Source of the DNA: Rhizobiales bacterium CCH3-A5
GTDB lineage: Bacteria > Pseudomonadota > Alphaproteobacteria > Rhizobiales > Beijerinckiaceae
Direction of reading: 5' to 3'
NCBI GenBank assembly: GCA_001556025.1
Contig: LSIB01000104.1
Location: 1 to 11,588, forward strand
Length of the DNA: 11,588 bases
Of this stretch, positions 1 to 5,934 are shown one piece after another. The translations under genes and the position numbers were made by a program. The notes beneath the pieces are model-generated. The model made no database searches and had not been told where the DNA came from. It worked only from the letters and a program-made list of their open reading frames with translations. Position 1 is the stretch's first letter; every line of letters begins with the position of its first letter.

Positions 1-2
1 GC

Positions 3-62
3 CGCCACTACGACCAGGTCAAAAACCTGCTCTGGGGAACACAGACGCCCGACGGTCGCTGA
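3..62 (+). CDS. C-terminal end of a truncated, unidentified protein
   Basis: An open frame enters from the left edge and stops with TGA at 60-62. Its last residues read RHYDQVKNLLWGTQTPDGR. The amino-acid mix is plausible for a soluble protein tail, and the frame points toward the non-coding stretch before the tRNA gene. Only 19 residues are visible, so the family cannot be named and the frame itself could be chance. The following 200 bases hold no convincing gene. Confidence 0.35.
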   Translation, partial: RHYDQVKNLLWGTQTPDGR

Positions 63-264
63 GCGGCCATTTCACGACGTTGGAGGCTGGCGAGGCTCAA
101 CCGCGCCGGTATTCTACAGGCTGCATCCCTGTGAAGGCGGAGCCGTGACGCGCAAAGAACGGCCCTCAAGACCCAACAATCAGGGCTGGCGCCGCGCTTT
201 GCGGGACCGTCAGGCCCGATAGACAAAAATATCTAGCGATTCAAATCACTTATGGCAGGGCGAA

Positions 265-355
265 TGGCGGAGACGGAGGGATTCGAACCCTCGATACCCT
301 TGTGGGGTATGCTCATTTAGCAAACGAGTGCCTTCAGCCTCTCGGCCACGTCTCC
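265..355 (-). tRNA. tRNA-Ser(GCU)
   Basis: The minus strand folds as a class II tRNA. The acceptor arm GGAGACG (349-355) pairs with CGTCTCC (269-275). The anticodon stem CTCGT pairs with ATGAG around the loop TTGCTAA, and the T-arm GGTTCGAATCC is present. The anticodon GCT (319-321 on the plus strand) reads serine codons AGC/AGU. A long variable arm, ATACCCC-ACAA-GGGGTAT, is typical of tRNA-Ser. A CCA end is encoded at 265-267 after discriminator G. Confidence 0.97.
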
Positions 356-474
356 GTTGGAAGCTCTATGCCCGATCGCCGGTCGATTTGACAAGCGCCG
401 GCAGGGACATTTGCGTGAATTCCCCTGCCACGTGTTTTGCCGCCACAAAATGCCACATGCTGGCAGGAGCGCCG

Positions 475-684
475 TCAGTTGCTCGCTTCACGCAGCCGAT
501 CGAGCTGGTCGATCCAGGCCAGCGCTTCCGGCAGCGTCTCGAAAACGGGGCCCTGCAGCAGTTGGTCCTCTGCATCGCTCAAGCCGAAGCGAATGCCGAA
601 GCCCTGCTCGTCGCGCCTGATCGCGATGAAATGAGGGATCGAGTCGGAATTCTGGAATAGGGCATGCGGCGTCGCGTGAAGCAT
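475..684 (-). CDS. Small conserved-looking hypothetical protein (69 aa)
   Basis: I do not recognise this protein. From the ATG at 684 it is 69 residues, soluble, acidic-to-neutral, with no signal peptide, membrane segment or cysteine. It starts MLHATPHALFQNSDSIPHFI and continues with a strand-rich middle (FIAIRRDEQGFGIRFGLSD) and an amphipathic C-terminal helix (ALAWIDQLDRLREAS). The frame stays open upstream through the tRNA-Phe gene to 906, so the longer version cannot be real. The ATG at 684 was chosen because residue composition turns protein-like there and becomes Arg/Pro-rich upstream. No strong ribosome binding site precedes it. It stands alone between two tRNA genes on the same strand. 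Opposite-strand frames over the same bases begin inside tRNA-Ser and look like shadows. Confidence 0.6.
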   Translation of the reverse strand: MLHATPHALFQNSDSIPHFIAIRRDEQGFGIRFGLSDAEDQLLQGPVFETLPEALAWIDQLDRLREASN

Positions 685-770
685 GGTCGGGATCCCGGCG
701 ATGGAAAACCCTTGCAAAACGCGGACCGTCGCAGCCGGTTCCTTCCGGCACGGCCGAGCCGATGGCGTCT

Positions 771-790
771 GGCGGGAGGCGGGAGGCGGG
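771..790. repeat. Short tandem repeat, GGCGGGA x about 3
   Basis: The 7-base unit GGCGGGA occurs at 771-777 and 778-784, followed by a third incomplete copy, GGCGGG, at 785-790. It lies in the non-coding stretch between tRNA-Phe and the small gene ending at 475. No function is evident; it is a plausible slippage site. Confidence 0.6.
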
Positions 791-855
791 CGTGCCATGC
801 CCTGCTGCAGCCGAGGGATGAAATCGCCGCCGTTCAGAAGCTGAGCAAAGGGAAA

Positions 856-931
856 TGGTGCCCAGAGCTGGAATCGAACCAGCGACACTGCGATTTTCAG
901 TCGCATGCTCTACCAACTGAGCTATCTGGGC
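856..931 (-). tRNA. tRNA-Phe(GAA)
   Basis: This is a 76-base minus-strand cloverleaf. Acceptor arm GCCCAGA (925-931) pairs with TCTGGGC (860-866), followed by discriminator A and an encoded CCA (856-858). The D-arm contains AGCTCAGTTGGTAGAGC and the T-arm contains GGTTCGATTCC. The anticodon stem-loop reads GCGACTGAAAATCGC with GAA in the loop, decoding UUC/UUU as phenylalanine. It lies just downstream of yacG on the same strand. Confidence 0.98.
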
Positions 932-1041
932 GCCGGGCGCGCTGGCCCTGAGACCTGCGTTCCTGTTGGTGGCCGGGGTATAGTCGGTGCGGCGGGGGCT
1001 GTCCAGTCGCTTGAGCCGGCTTTGCGCAAGAAGCTGGCGGT

Positions 1042-1257
1042 TCAGCCCTCGTCGTCCTGCCGGTTTCCCGGCTTGCCAGCCTCGGCCTCGTCGAGGCTCG
1101 CGCCGGGGATCACATAGCTTGCCTTGAGCCAGCGGCCGAGATCGATGTCGGCGCAGCGGGCGGAGCAGAACGGCCGGTATTTCGGCAGGGCCAGCTTGCC
1201 GCAGATCGCGCAGGGCCGCTGGCGAGGAATTGGCGCGGGATCGGTGTCTTCAGCCAT
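1042..1257 (-). CDS. yacG: DNA gyrase inhibitor YacG (zinc-finger protein)
   Basis: YacG is a small zinc-binding protein. In E. coli it binds the GyrB subunit and blocks gyrase from engaging DNA. The 71-residue product has the family's four-cysteine zinc knuckle, CxxC (C16, C19) and CxxxC (C31, C35), in the diagnostic block YRPFCSARCADIDLGRWL. An acidic, disordered C-terminus rich in Glu, Asp and Lys follows. The spacing between the two Cys pairs (11 residues) is shorter than in E. coli (15). The ATG at 1257 was chosen because upstream sequence is the SDR gene read in another frame. The start codon overlaps the SDR stop by 8 bases, so translation is probably coupled. It is followed by tRNA-Phe. 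In many alphaproteobacteria yacG directly follows maf; here maf is 2.5 kb away. Confidence 0.92.
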   Translation of the reverse strand: MAEDTDPAPIPRQRPCAICGKLALPKYRPFCSARCADIDLGRWLKASYVIPGASLDEAEAGKPGNRQDDEG

Positions 1258-2071
1258 ATTTGAGCGTGACGCCTCCGTCGACGACGAGTTCGAGACCCGT
1301 GACATAGCGCGCTTCGTCGCTGGCGAGAAACAGCGCCGCATAAGCGACGTCCCAGGCCTCGCCCATATGACCCATCGGCACCTGCGCATCGCGCGCAGTC
1401 CACATCGCCTCGACGTCGCCGTCGCCGTAAATCCGGGCGAGGCCGCTGGAGAGCGCGACGCGCGGCGTCTTGATCAGGCCGGGCAGCACCGCGTTGACGC
1501 GGATCTTCTGGGCGGCGAACTCGACCGCCGTGTTGCGGGTGAGCTGGTTCAACGCGGCCTTGGTGGCCGAGAGGCTGGCATAGGGCACGCCGGTGTGGCG
1601 CAGCGAGACGGTCGAGGAGATGTTGACGATCGAGCCGCCCTCCCCGCTTTCGGAAAACTGGCGCTGCATCACCGGGATGACATGCTTCATCGTCAGCACC
1701 GCGCCGGTGAGGTTGAGCCGGAAGGCGCGCTCCCAGGCCTCCTCCGAGAGATCGAGCACGCTGCCGATCTCGGCCAAGCCGACATTGTTGTTCAGGATGT
1801 CGATGCGGCCATACCGGCCCAGCGTGCGGCCGACGAGATCGGCCACCGCATCATTGCGCGTCACGTCGGTCTCGACGGCGAAGGCCTGGCCGCCCTCGTT
1901 CTGGATGATGGCGGCGGTTTCCTCGGCGGCGGCGAGGTCGATATCGGCGCAGATCACCTTCGCGCCCTCGCGGGCGAAGACGACGGCCGTCGCCTTGCCA
2001 TTGCCCCAGCCGGGGCCGACCGAGCCCGCGCCGGCGACGATCGCAACCTTGCCCCTCAGACGTGCCGACAT
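1250..2071 (-). CDS. SDR-family oxidoreductase lacking the usual catalytic Tyr
   Basis: This is a 273-residue short-chain dehydrogenase/reductase with a Rossmann fold; the substrate is unknown. The nucleotide-binding loop GAGSVGPGWGNGKA (14-27) is an expanded glycine motif seen in one SDR subgroup. D43/D45 at the end of beta-2 (CADID) suggest NAD(H) preference. NNNVG (94-98) replaces NNAG, N120 is in place, and S152/S153 (NISS) are in place. The PG motif follows RVNAVLPG near 188, and the C-terminus ends in VVDGG. The catalytic block reads PYASLSATK: Lys is K171, but the residue four before it, normally Tyr, is Leu167 (codon CTC). Y164 is the nearest Tyr. The start at 2071 is supported by GGGAGG seven bases upstream. 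The stop overlaps the yacG start. The gene could encode an inactive or altered SDR. Confidence 0.9.
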   Translation of the reverse strand: MSARLRGKVAIVAGAGSVGPGWGNGKATAVVFAREGAKVICADIDLAAAEETAAIIQNEGGQAFAVETDVTRNDAVADLVGRTLGRYGRIDILNNNVGLAEIGSVLDLSEEAWERAFRLNLTGAVLTMKHVIPVMQRQFSESGEGGSIVNISSTVSLRHTGVPYASLSATKAALNQLTRNTAVEFAAQKIRVNAVLPGLIKTPRVALSSGLARIYGDGDVEAMWTARDAQVPMGHMGEAWDVAYAALFLASDEARYVTGLELVVDGGVTLKYG

Positions 2072-2225
2072 GCGTATCCTCCCGCGCGCGCCATTGAGAC
2101 CGGTGCGCTTCACCCGCGAGGATCGGGCTTTTGCCGGGGCGGGGCAAGTCGCGGTCCCACGACAACGCCTATTCGCGCGTGTCGCCAATGTCGCCAGCAA
2201 GTTCGATCAGAACGCGACACCACGA

Positions 2226-2309
2226 CCCCGGTCCGCAGGACGAACCGGGGGCATTTGTCGTCGGCACAGCCGAGGTCGCGGGACGGTGTGCCGACCCAAG
2301 CCCGGTCGG
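2226..2309 (-). terminator. Two GC-rich hairpins downstream of the PqqD-like gene; possible termination site
   Basis: Downstream of the stop at 2326 on the minus strand are two inverted repeats. One is CCGACC (2291-2296) with GGTCGG (2304-2309) around a 7-base loop. The other is CCCCGGT (2226-2232) with ACCGGGG (2244-2250) around an 11-base loop. Neither has a following U-tract, so classical intrinsic termination is uncertain. The rest of 2072-2325 holds no gene I can support. Confidence 0.3.
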
Positions 2310-2325
2310 ACCGGCGCAGACCTGT

Positions 2326-2733
2326 TCAGCGCTTGGCGCTATGTTCCTGTGAGCCGCCCCTGACCCTGGCCCAGGCGTCGCCGCTGCCGAGCGCGGCAAA
2401 GGCGCCGGCCGCAGTCCCCGCCACGGCGGCGGCGCGGGCGAGATCGAACACGGCGCGGCGGCGCGAGACGACCTGGCTTTCGGTCGGCGGCGCGGTCCAG
2501 CCGTCGAGCAGCGACAGGGCGCGCAGGCGATCGAAAGCCTGGCGGACCGCCTCGATCGACGAGCCGAGCTCGGCTGCGATCGTATCGGCAGTGCGGGAGC
2601 CGTCGGCGCGGTGCAGCACGGCGAGCGCCTGCGCGTCGATCGTGCCCAGATCGCGGCCCGCGCTATCGAAAACGCGGCGAAGATCGCCCTCGACGAGAAC
2701 CTTGTGTCCAGACCAGCGTGATGTCGGCGTCAT
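2326..2733 (-). CDS. PqqD/RRE-fold protein with hydrophobic C-terminal tail
   Basis: This 135-residue protein has an N-terminal half that resembles the PqqD / RiPP-recognition-element winged-helix fold. A beta region (GHKVLVEGDLRRVFD, about 10-23) is followed by helix IDAQALAVLHRADGSRTADT, which holds the family's DG-x-RT turn, then IAAELGSS and a recognition-like helix (EAVRQAFDRLRALSLLDG, 61-78). Members of this fold bind leader peptides for modifying enzymes. The C-terminal third is unusual. SRRR (90-93) is followed by an Ala/Gly-rich hydrophobic stretch (about 94-117), then a tail with GG (126-127) and basic ending HSAKR. The start at 2733 has GGAGG six bases upstream. It is transcribed divergently from an ATP-grasp gene 132 bases away, which suggests the two work together. 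The fold assignment rests on pattern resemblance only, and an ordinary winged-helix regulator is possible. Confidence 0.7.
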   Translation of the reverse strand: MTPTSRWSGHKVLVEGDLRRVFDSAGRDLGTIDAQALAVLHRADGSRTADTIAAELGSSIEAVRQAFDRLRALSLLDGWTAPPTESQVVSRRRAVFDLARAAAVAGTAAGAFAALGSGDAWARVRGGSQEHSAKR

Positions 2734-2865
2734 GTCATTCCTCCGTCGCTGTCACCTTTCGGGGAACACGTCCCCTAGCGTAAGCTAGCAAATCAGCCTT
2801 CGAGCCTGTCAAGAGATCGCGGGGTTTCGGGCCGCATTTAGACCTCTCCAGGAGCCGTCTTCTCG
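2734..2865. promoter_or_regulatory. Divergent promoter region with two tandem inverted repeats
   Basis: This is the shared upstream region of the PqqD-like and ATP-grasp genes. On the minus strand a TTGACA box (near 2808-2813) fits a -35 element, about 17-19 bases before a poor -10 candidate around GCTAGCTTA. Two inverted repeats lie on the PqqD-like side: CTAGC-GTAA-GCTAG (2775-2788), covering the presumed -10, and GGGGA-ACACG-TCCCC (2761-2775), just downstream in the leader. They touch at 2775. Their positions suit repressor or attenuator sites for the minus-strand gene. No clear plus-strand promoter box is visible, though AGGAG lies about 11 bases before the ATG at 2866. Confidence 0.4.
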
Positions 2866-3720
2866 ATGAAATTCGTCTGCATCGACGACGGAGTGCCACC
2901 GGAGTCGTTCGCCGTCCTCGGCGCCGCCTGTGCAAAGCGCCGGGTCGTCTTCGAGCGGGTGGAGGCCGCAGGCTTCGACTACCTGCCCGAGCGCCAGCTC
3001 GAGCCCGGCGACATGCTGTATTGTCCGGCCGTATCGGAGCGTGCCGGCGCGGTCGAACGCTTCCTATACACGCCGGGCGTCGCCGATCTGCGGCGCGATC
3101 GGCTCGGGCCGTTCGCAGCGGTTGGCGGTACGCCGCTGATTTTTTCGCGCCATGGCTTGCCGACGCCGCGGCAGTGTCCCGCCGGCCTCGCCGCCATCGC
3201 TCTGCTCGAACGGCTGGTCGAGGAGCTCGGGGGCTTTCCCGTCGTGGTCAAGGCGCCCGGCGGCAGCGGCGGCATCGGCGTGATGCGCGCCGACAGCATG
3301 CCGGCGCTGGCCTCGATGGTCGAGTTTCTGCTGGCGAAGGGCGTGCTGCCGATGCTGTCGAGCTTCGTCGCGGATGCCGTCTGCTGGCGGGTCGTCGTGG
3401 TCGGCGAGCGCGCCGTCTGCGCCTGCCGCAACCCGGTTCCGAGCGGCGATTTCCGCAGCGGCCAGGCTGACCGGCCGGAGGACTATGTCGCGGCGATTCC
3501 CGCTCAACTCGCCGAACTCGCGGTCGCGGCCGTCCGGCTACTCCGGCTGGAATTCGGCGGGGTCGATATTCTCGAACACGCCTCGGGCAGGCTCTACCTG
3601 CTGGAAGCGAATTTCCCGTGCTATTTCGCGCCGGCCGACCAGATCGGCGGAGCCGATATCGCCGGCGCCATGCTCGACCATCTGATCAAGAAGCGCCTGC
3701 GACTGGCCGCGCAGGTTTGA
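2866..3720 (+). CDS. RimK-like ATP-grasp family ligase, substrate unknown
   Basis: This is a 284-residue ATP-grasp enzyme, a family that joins a carboxylate (via acyl-phosphate) to an amine or other nucleophile. The N-terminal pre-ATP-grasp domain (about 1-95) starts MKFVCIDDG. The ATP-binding lysine and glycine loop read VVVKAPGGSGGIGV (126-139, K129). The family's central Arg block appears as CWRVVVVGERAVCACRN (173-189). GGVDIL (231-236) precedes the metal-binding stretch LLEANFPCYFAP (245-256; E247 and N249 as likely Mg ligands). There is no signal peptide or membrane span, so it should be cytosolic. It diverges from the PqqD/RRE-like gene and converges on maf with a 3-base gap. Relatives include RimK, GshB-like ligases and the graspetide (microviridin-type) macrocyclases. 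Which substrate it uses cannot be read from the sequence. Confidence 0.85.
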   Translation: MKFVCIDDGVPPESFAVLGAACAKRRVVFERVEAAGFDYLPERQLEPGDMLYCPAVSERAGAVERFLYTPGVADLRRDRLGPFAAVGGTPLIFSRHGLPTPRQCPAGLAAIALLERLVEELGGFPVVVKAPGGSGGIGVMRADSMPALASMVEFLLAKGVLPMLSSFVADAVCWRVVVVGERAVCACRNPVPSGDFRSGQADRPEDYVAAIPAQLAELAVAAVRLLRLEFGGVDILEHASGRLYLLEANFPCYFAPADQIGGADIAGAMLDHLIKKRLRLAAQV

Positions 3721-3723
3721 CGC

Positions 3724-4332
3724 TCACCCCACGTTCATCCAGCCGAAGCGGATCGGAAAGCCCTCCCCTCCGAGCAGACCGACCGTCTCATAGAGCGGCA
3801 GGCCGACCACGGCGGTGTAGGAGCCGGCGAGTTTGACGACGAAGGAGCCGGCAATGCCCTGGATGGCATAGCCGCCGGCCTTGCCGCGCCATTCGCCCGA
3901 GGCGAGGTACATCTCCAGATCGTCGCCCGAGAGCCGCTTGAAGCGCAGGCGGGTCTCGACGATGCGGTCGCGGATCGCGCCGCCCGGAGTCACCACGGCG
4001 ACGGAGGTGTAGACCCGGTGCGAGCGGCCCGACAGCAGCCGCAGGCAAGCGGCGGCCTCGTCGACGATCTCGGCCTTGGGCAGGATACGGCGCCCAACCG
4101 CGACAACGGTGTCGGCGGCGACGATGTAGCAACCTTCGAGATCGGGCCGGGATTTCGCGCCACGCTGCGCGGCCTGCGCCTTTTCGCGAGCGAGCCGGCG
4201 CGAGAGATCGCGCGGGCGCTCGCCCTTCAGCGGGGTCTCGTCGAGGTCGGAGGGCAGCATCGCGTCGGGCTTGAGGCCGGCCTGCTCCAGCAGCGCGAGA
4301 CGGCGCGGCGAGGCCGAGGCCAGCACCAGCAT
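3724..4332 (-). CDS. maf: Maf/YhdE-family nucleotide pyrophosphatase
   Basis: Maf proteins hydrolyse non-canonical or regulatory nucleoside triphosphates (dTTP/UTP or m7GTP in the characterised subfamilies) to the monophosphate. The 202-residue product has the full signature: LASASPRR at the N-terminus (S8-P9-R10-R11), DLDE (29-32), the catalytic-Asp block AADTVV (D74), ILPKA in place of the common [13 protein letters not shown] (141-149) and [14 protein letters not shown] (160-173). The length is normal. The ATG at 4332 places the SPRR motif at the usual distance from the N-terminus; an in-frame GTG at 4416 would add 28 atypical residues. No strong ribosome binding site precedes either. It converges on the ATP-grasp gene. 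Elsewhere in alphaproteobacteria maf often lies between infA and yacG; neither is adjacent here. Confidence 0.93.
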   Translation of the reverse strand: MLVLASASPRRLALLEQAGLKPDAMLPSDLDETPLKGERPRDLSRRLAREKAQAAQRGAKSRPDLEGCYIVAADTVVAVGRRILPKAEIVDEAAACLRLLSGRSHRVYTSVAVVTPGGAIRDRIVETRLRFKRLSGDDLEMYLASGEWRGKAGGYAIQGIAGSFVVKLAGSYTAVVGLPLYETVGLLGGEGFPIRFGWMNVG

Positions 4333-4646
4333 GGGCCGCCAGCCGGGCGGTTTGGGGCTCGAGAAGATGCTCAAGGACGACCTGCAGCGATAATTCGGCG
4401 CGGCGATCCCACGCACTCGCCACTGGCTCTAACGCATTTTGCGCGCGGGAGAAATCGGCGATCGCTGCGATGCGTGCAGCGCAGGCATGAAGAAGAATGA
4501 TCTCTTCGGCATTCACCAAACGCATAAAATAGTTTGCAGCCATGCGTCATATTGCATTGCACAACAAGTGTTGCCTCGCCACATTGCGTGGCCTGTGGGC
4601 AGGCCTTCCGCCGCGCCCATCACGATGCTGCGGAGCCACAAAGGCC
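4333..4646. promoter_or_regulatory. 314-base non-coding region between maf and the phasin-like gene, with short inverted repeats
   Basis: This divergent intergenic region is more AT-rich than its surroundings in its middle part (about 4485-4580). It contains CGCTGC-N7-GCAGCG (4463-4468 and 4476-4481) and TGCA-T-TGCA (4553-4561), plus several other TTGCA words. PHA-granule regulators of the PhaR type in alphaproteobacteria bind TGC/GCA-rich palindromes, which fits the phasin-like gene to the right, but the spacing seen is longer than the reported sites. Small open frames here (for example from ATG 4487) have no protein-like composition. I could not place a convincing -35/-10 pair. Confidence 0.3.
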
Positions 4647-5033
4647 ATGCCGATCTCGCATAAGCAGATGAGTGCCGTCACCGGCGCGGGCGTCGAGGCT
4701 CAGGCCCTCACCACGAAGATGCTGACGATGCAGGCCGATGCAGGCCTGACCATCGCAATGCGCATGCCGATGCTGATGAGGGGCGCGCTAGGAGACGCCA
4801 GGGGCCAGCGCGAGGCGGCCAAAGCCGTCAGCGAGAAGATGTCGGCTGTGATGGAGAGCGGTTTCGCTGCCGGTCAGGCGGCTGCGCTGTTCTGGTGGGG
4901 TCTGGCGCTGAACCCGCTCGCCCATGTCGACTACGCCGAGGCCGCAGCCAAGGCCGCCAGCAGCACGCTGGAGCCGTTCTCGAAACGCACCAAGGCCAAT
5001 GCCGCGCGGCTGACCGGGCGCAGGAAGCGCTGA
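4647..5033 (+). CDS. Phasin-like small Ala-rich helical protein
   Basis: The product has 128 residues and is almost entirely alpha-helical in composition: rich in Ala, Met, Lys and Glu, without cysteine, and with a basic end RLTGRRKR. A long N-terminal amphipathic stretch (about 8-70) is followed by the more hydrophobic segment AAGQAAALFWWGLALNP (74-90) and a second helical stretch ending in FSKRTKANAARL. This pattern resembles phasins, the proteins that coat polyhydroxyalkanoate granules, but no signature settles it. The ATG at 4647 was chosen because upstream in-frame sequence is Cys/Arg-rich and not protein-like; ATG 4668 is an alternative. Ribosome binding is weak in both cases (AAGG very close to 4647). 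The stop lies 9 bases from the convergent pssA stop. Confidence 0.65.
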   Translation: MPISHKQMSAVTGAGVEAQALTTKMLTMQADAGLTIAMRMPMLMRGALGDARGQREAAKAVSEKMSAVMESGFAAGQAAALFWWGLALNPLAHVDYAEAAAKAASSTLEPFSKRTKANAARLTGRRKR

Positions 5034-5042
5034 GCGCCTCCC

Positions 5043-5888
5043 TCAGAGCGCGTCGGCCGGCTTCTCGACCGCCGCTGCGGGCGCGGCCAGAGCCGCGTCA
5101 TGCTCGCGCTCCAGCTTGCGGTAGCGCGCCACGCTGAGCGGGATCAGCGCCAGATAGGCGACCACGACCAGCGCCAGCACCTCGAACGGGTAGGCGAAGA
5201 GCAGACCCGCGACCACGACGACCGCCACGAAGATCGGCAGCACCTTGTCGCGCGGCACCCGCGTCCCCAGCGTCTTGCCGGCGTAGCAGGGGATGCGCGA
5301 AATCGTCAGAAAGGCGATGAAGAGGATGTAGAGCCCGACCGGCAGCGCGCCGTAATCGGCCACCGGCACACCGATGAATTGGAGATAGAGCGGCAGCATC
5401 GCCGTGATGGCGCCGGCGGGCGCGGGCATGCCGACGAAGAAGTTCTTCTGCCAGTCGGGCCGGTTGGGATCGTCGATCATGACGTTGAAGCGCGCGAGCC
5501 TCAGCGCCATGGCGCAGGCCAGCGTCAGCACGATGATCCAGCCGAAGGATTTGAGGTCGTGCAGGACGAAGATCCACAGCACATAGCCGGTGGCGACGCC
5601 GAAATTGACGAAATCCGACAGCGAATCGAGCTCTGCGCCGAAGCGCGAGGTGCCCTTCAGCATGCGCGCCAGCCGGCCGTCGACGCCGTCCAGCGCCGCC
5701 GCGATCAGGATGCAGATGGTCGCGGTCTCGAGCTTGCCCTCGACGACGAGGCGCATGGCGGTGAGACCGAGGCACAGGGCCAGCAGCGTCACGACATTGG
5801 GGGCCAGCAGCCGGAACGGGATCGGCTTGAAGCGGGCGCGCTTCGATTCGATGCGCTCGGGCTCGAAGGGAGGAAACAGATCGCTCAT
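5043..5888 (-). CDS. pssA: CDP-diacylglycerol--serine O-phosphatidyltransferase
   Basis: PssA transfers phosphatidate from CDP-diacylglycerol to serine, giving phosphatidylserine and CMP in the inner membrane. The 281-residue product carries the complete CDP-alcohol phosphotransferase motif D67-x2-D70-G71-x2-A74-R75-x8-G84-x3-D88-x3-D92, whose Asp residues hold the metals and activate the serine hydroxyl. Hydrophobic segments lie near 30-50, 55-67, 95-135, 155-195 and 205-255, consistent with about six to eight membrane spans. The cytosolic N-terminus is basic and the C-terminal tail is Ala/Glu-rich. It is a type II integral-membrane Pss, unlike the soluble E. coli enzyme. It directly follows psd (81-base gap with a large hairpin), so both steps to phosphatidylethanolamine are encoded together. 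The start ATG at 5888 lacks an obvious ribosome binding site. Confidence 0.95.
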   Translation of the reverse strand: MSDLFPPFEPERIESKRARFKPIPFRLLAPNVVTLLALCLGLTAMRLVVEGKLETATICILIAAALDGVDGRLARMLKGTSRFGAELDSLSDFVNFGVATGYVLWIFVLHDLKSFGWIIVLTLACAMALRLARFNVMIDDPNRPDWQKNFFVGMPAPAGAITAMLPLYLQFIGVPVADYGALPVGLYILFIAFLTISRIPCYAGKTLGTRVPRDKVLPIFVAVVVVAGLLFAYPFEVLALVVVAYLALIPLSVARYRKLEREHDAALAAPAAAVEKPADAL

Positions 5889-5934
5889 AGCAGCGGGGAT
5901 ACGCGGTTTTAGGCGCGGAGGCTAGGCGGGGCAT

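Noticed and set aside
1..264. Integrated element at tRNA-Ser
   Set aside because: tRNA-Ser is a common integration site, but no integrase, repeated tRNA 3' end or composition shift is visible in this window.
328..660. Plus-strand open frame of 110 codons
   Set aside because: It begins inside tRNA-Ser and runs antisense to the more protein-like 69-residue gene. Its composition is typical of a shadow frame.
685..906. N-terminal extension of the 69-residue protein up to 906
   Set aside because: The extension runs through the tRNA-Phe gene and is Arg/Pro-rich, so it cannot be the real start.
2188..2352. Possible precursor peptide on the plus strand near the PqqD-like gene
   Set aside because: A frame MSPASSIRTRHH... 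exists, but it lacks a ribosome binding site, overlaps the PqqD-like gene antisense, and has no leader-core pattern.
1124..2788. Long plus-strand frame of 554 codons
   Set aside because: It is antisense to yacG, the SDR and the PqqD-like gene. The Arg/Ala/Asp-rich sequence has no motif, as expected of GC-rich shadow frames.
4333..4416. Upstream GTG start for maf
   Set aside because: It would put 28 atypical residues before LASASPRR, which normally lies within a few residues of the N-terminus.
4487..4663. Small frame starting MKKNDLFGIHQ in the maf upstream region
   Set aside because: It turns into Cys/His/Pro-rich sequence without structure and overlaps the start of the phasin-like gene in another frame.
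5027..5051. Hairpin over the convergent stops of the phasin-like gene and pssA
   Set aside because: The stem is only five pairs (CTGAG/CTCAG) before a bulge, with no U-tract. It is too weak to list as a terminator.
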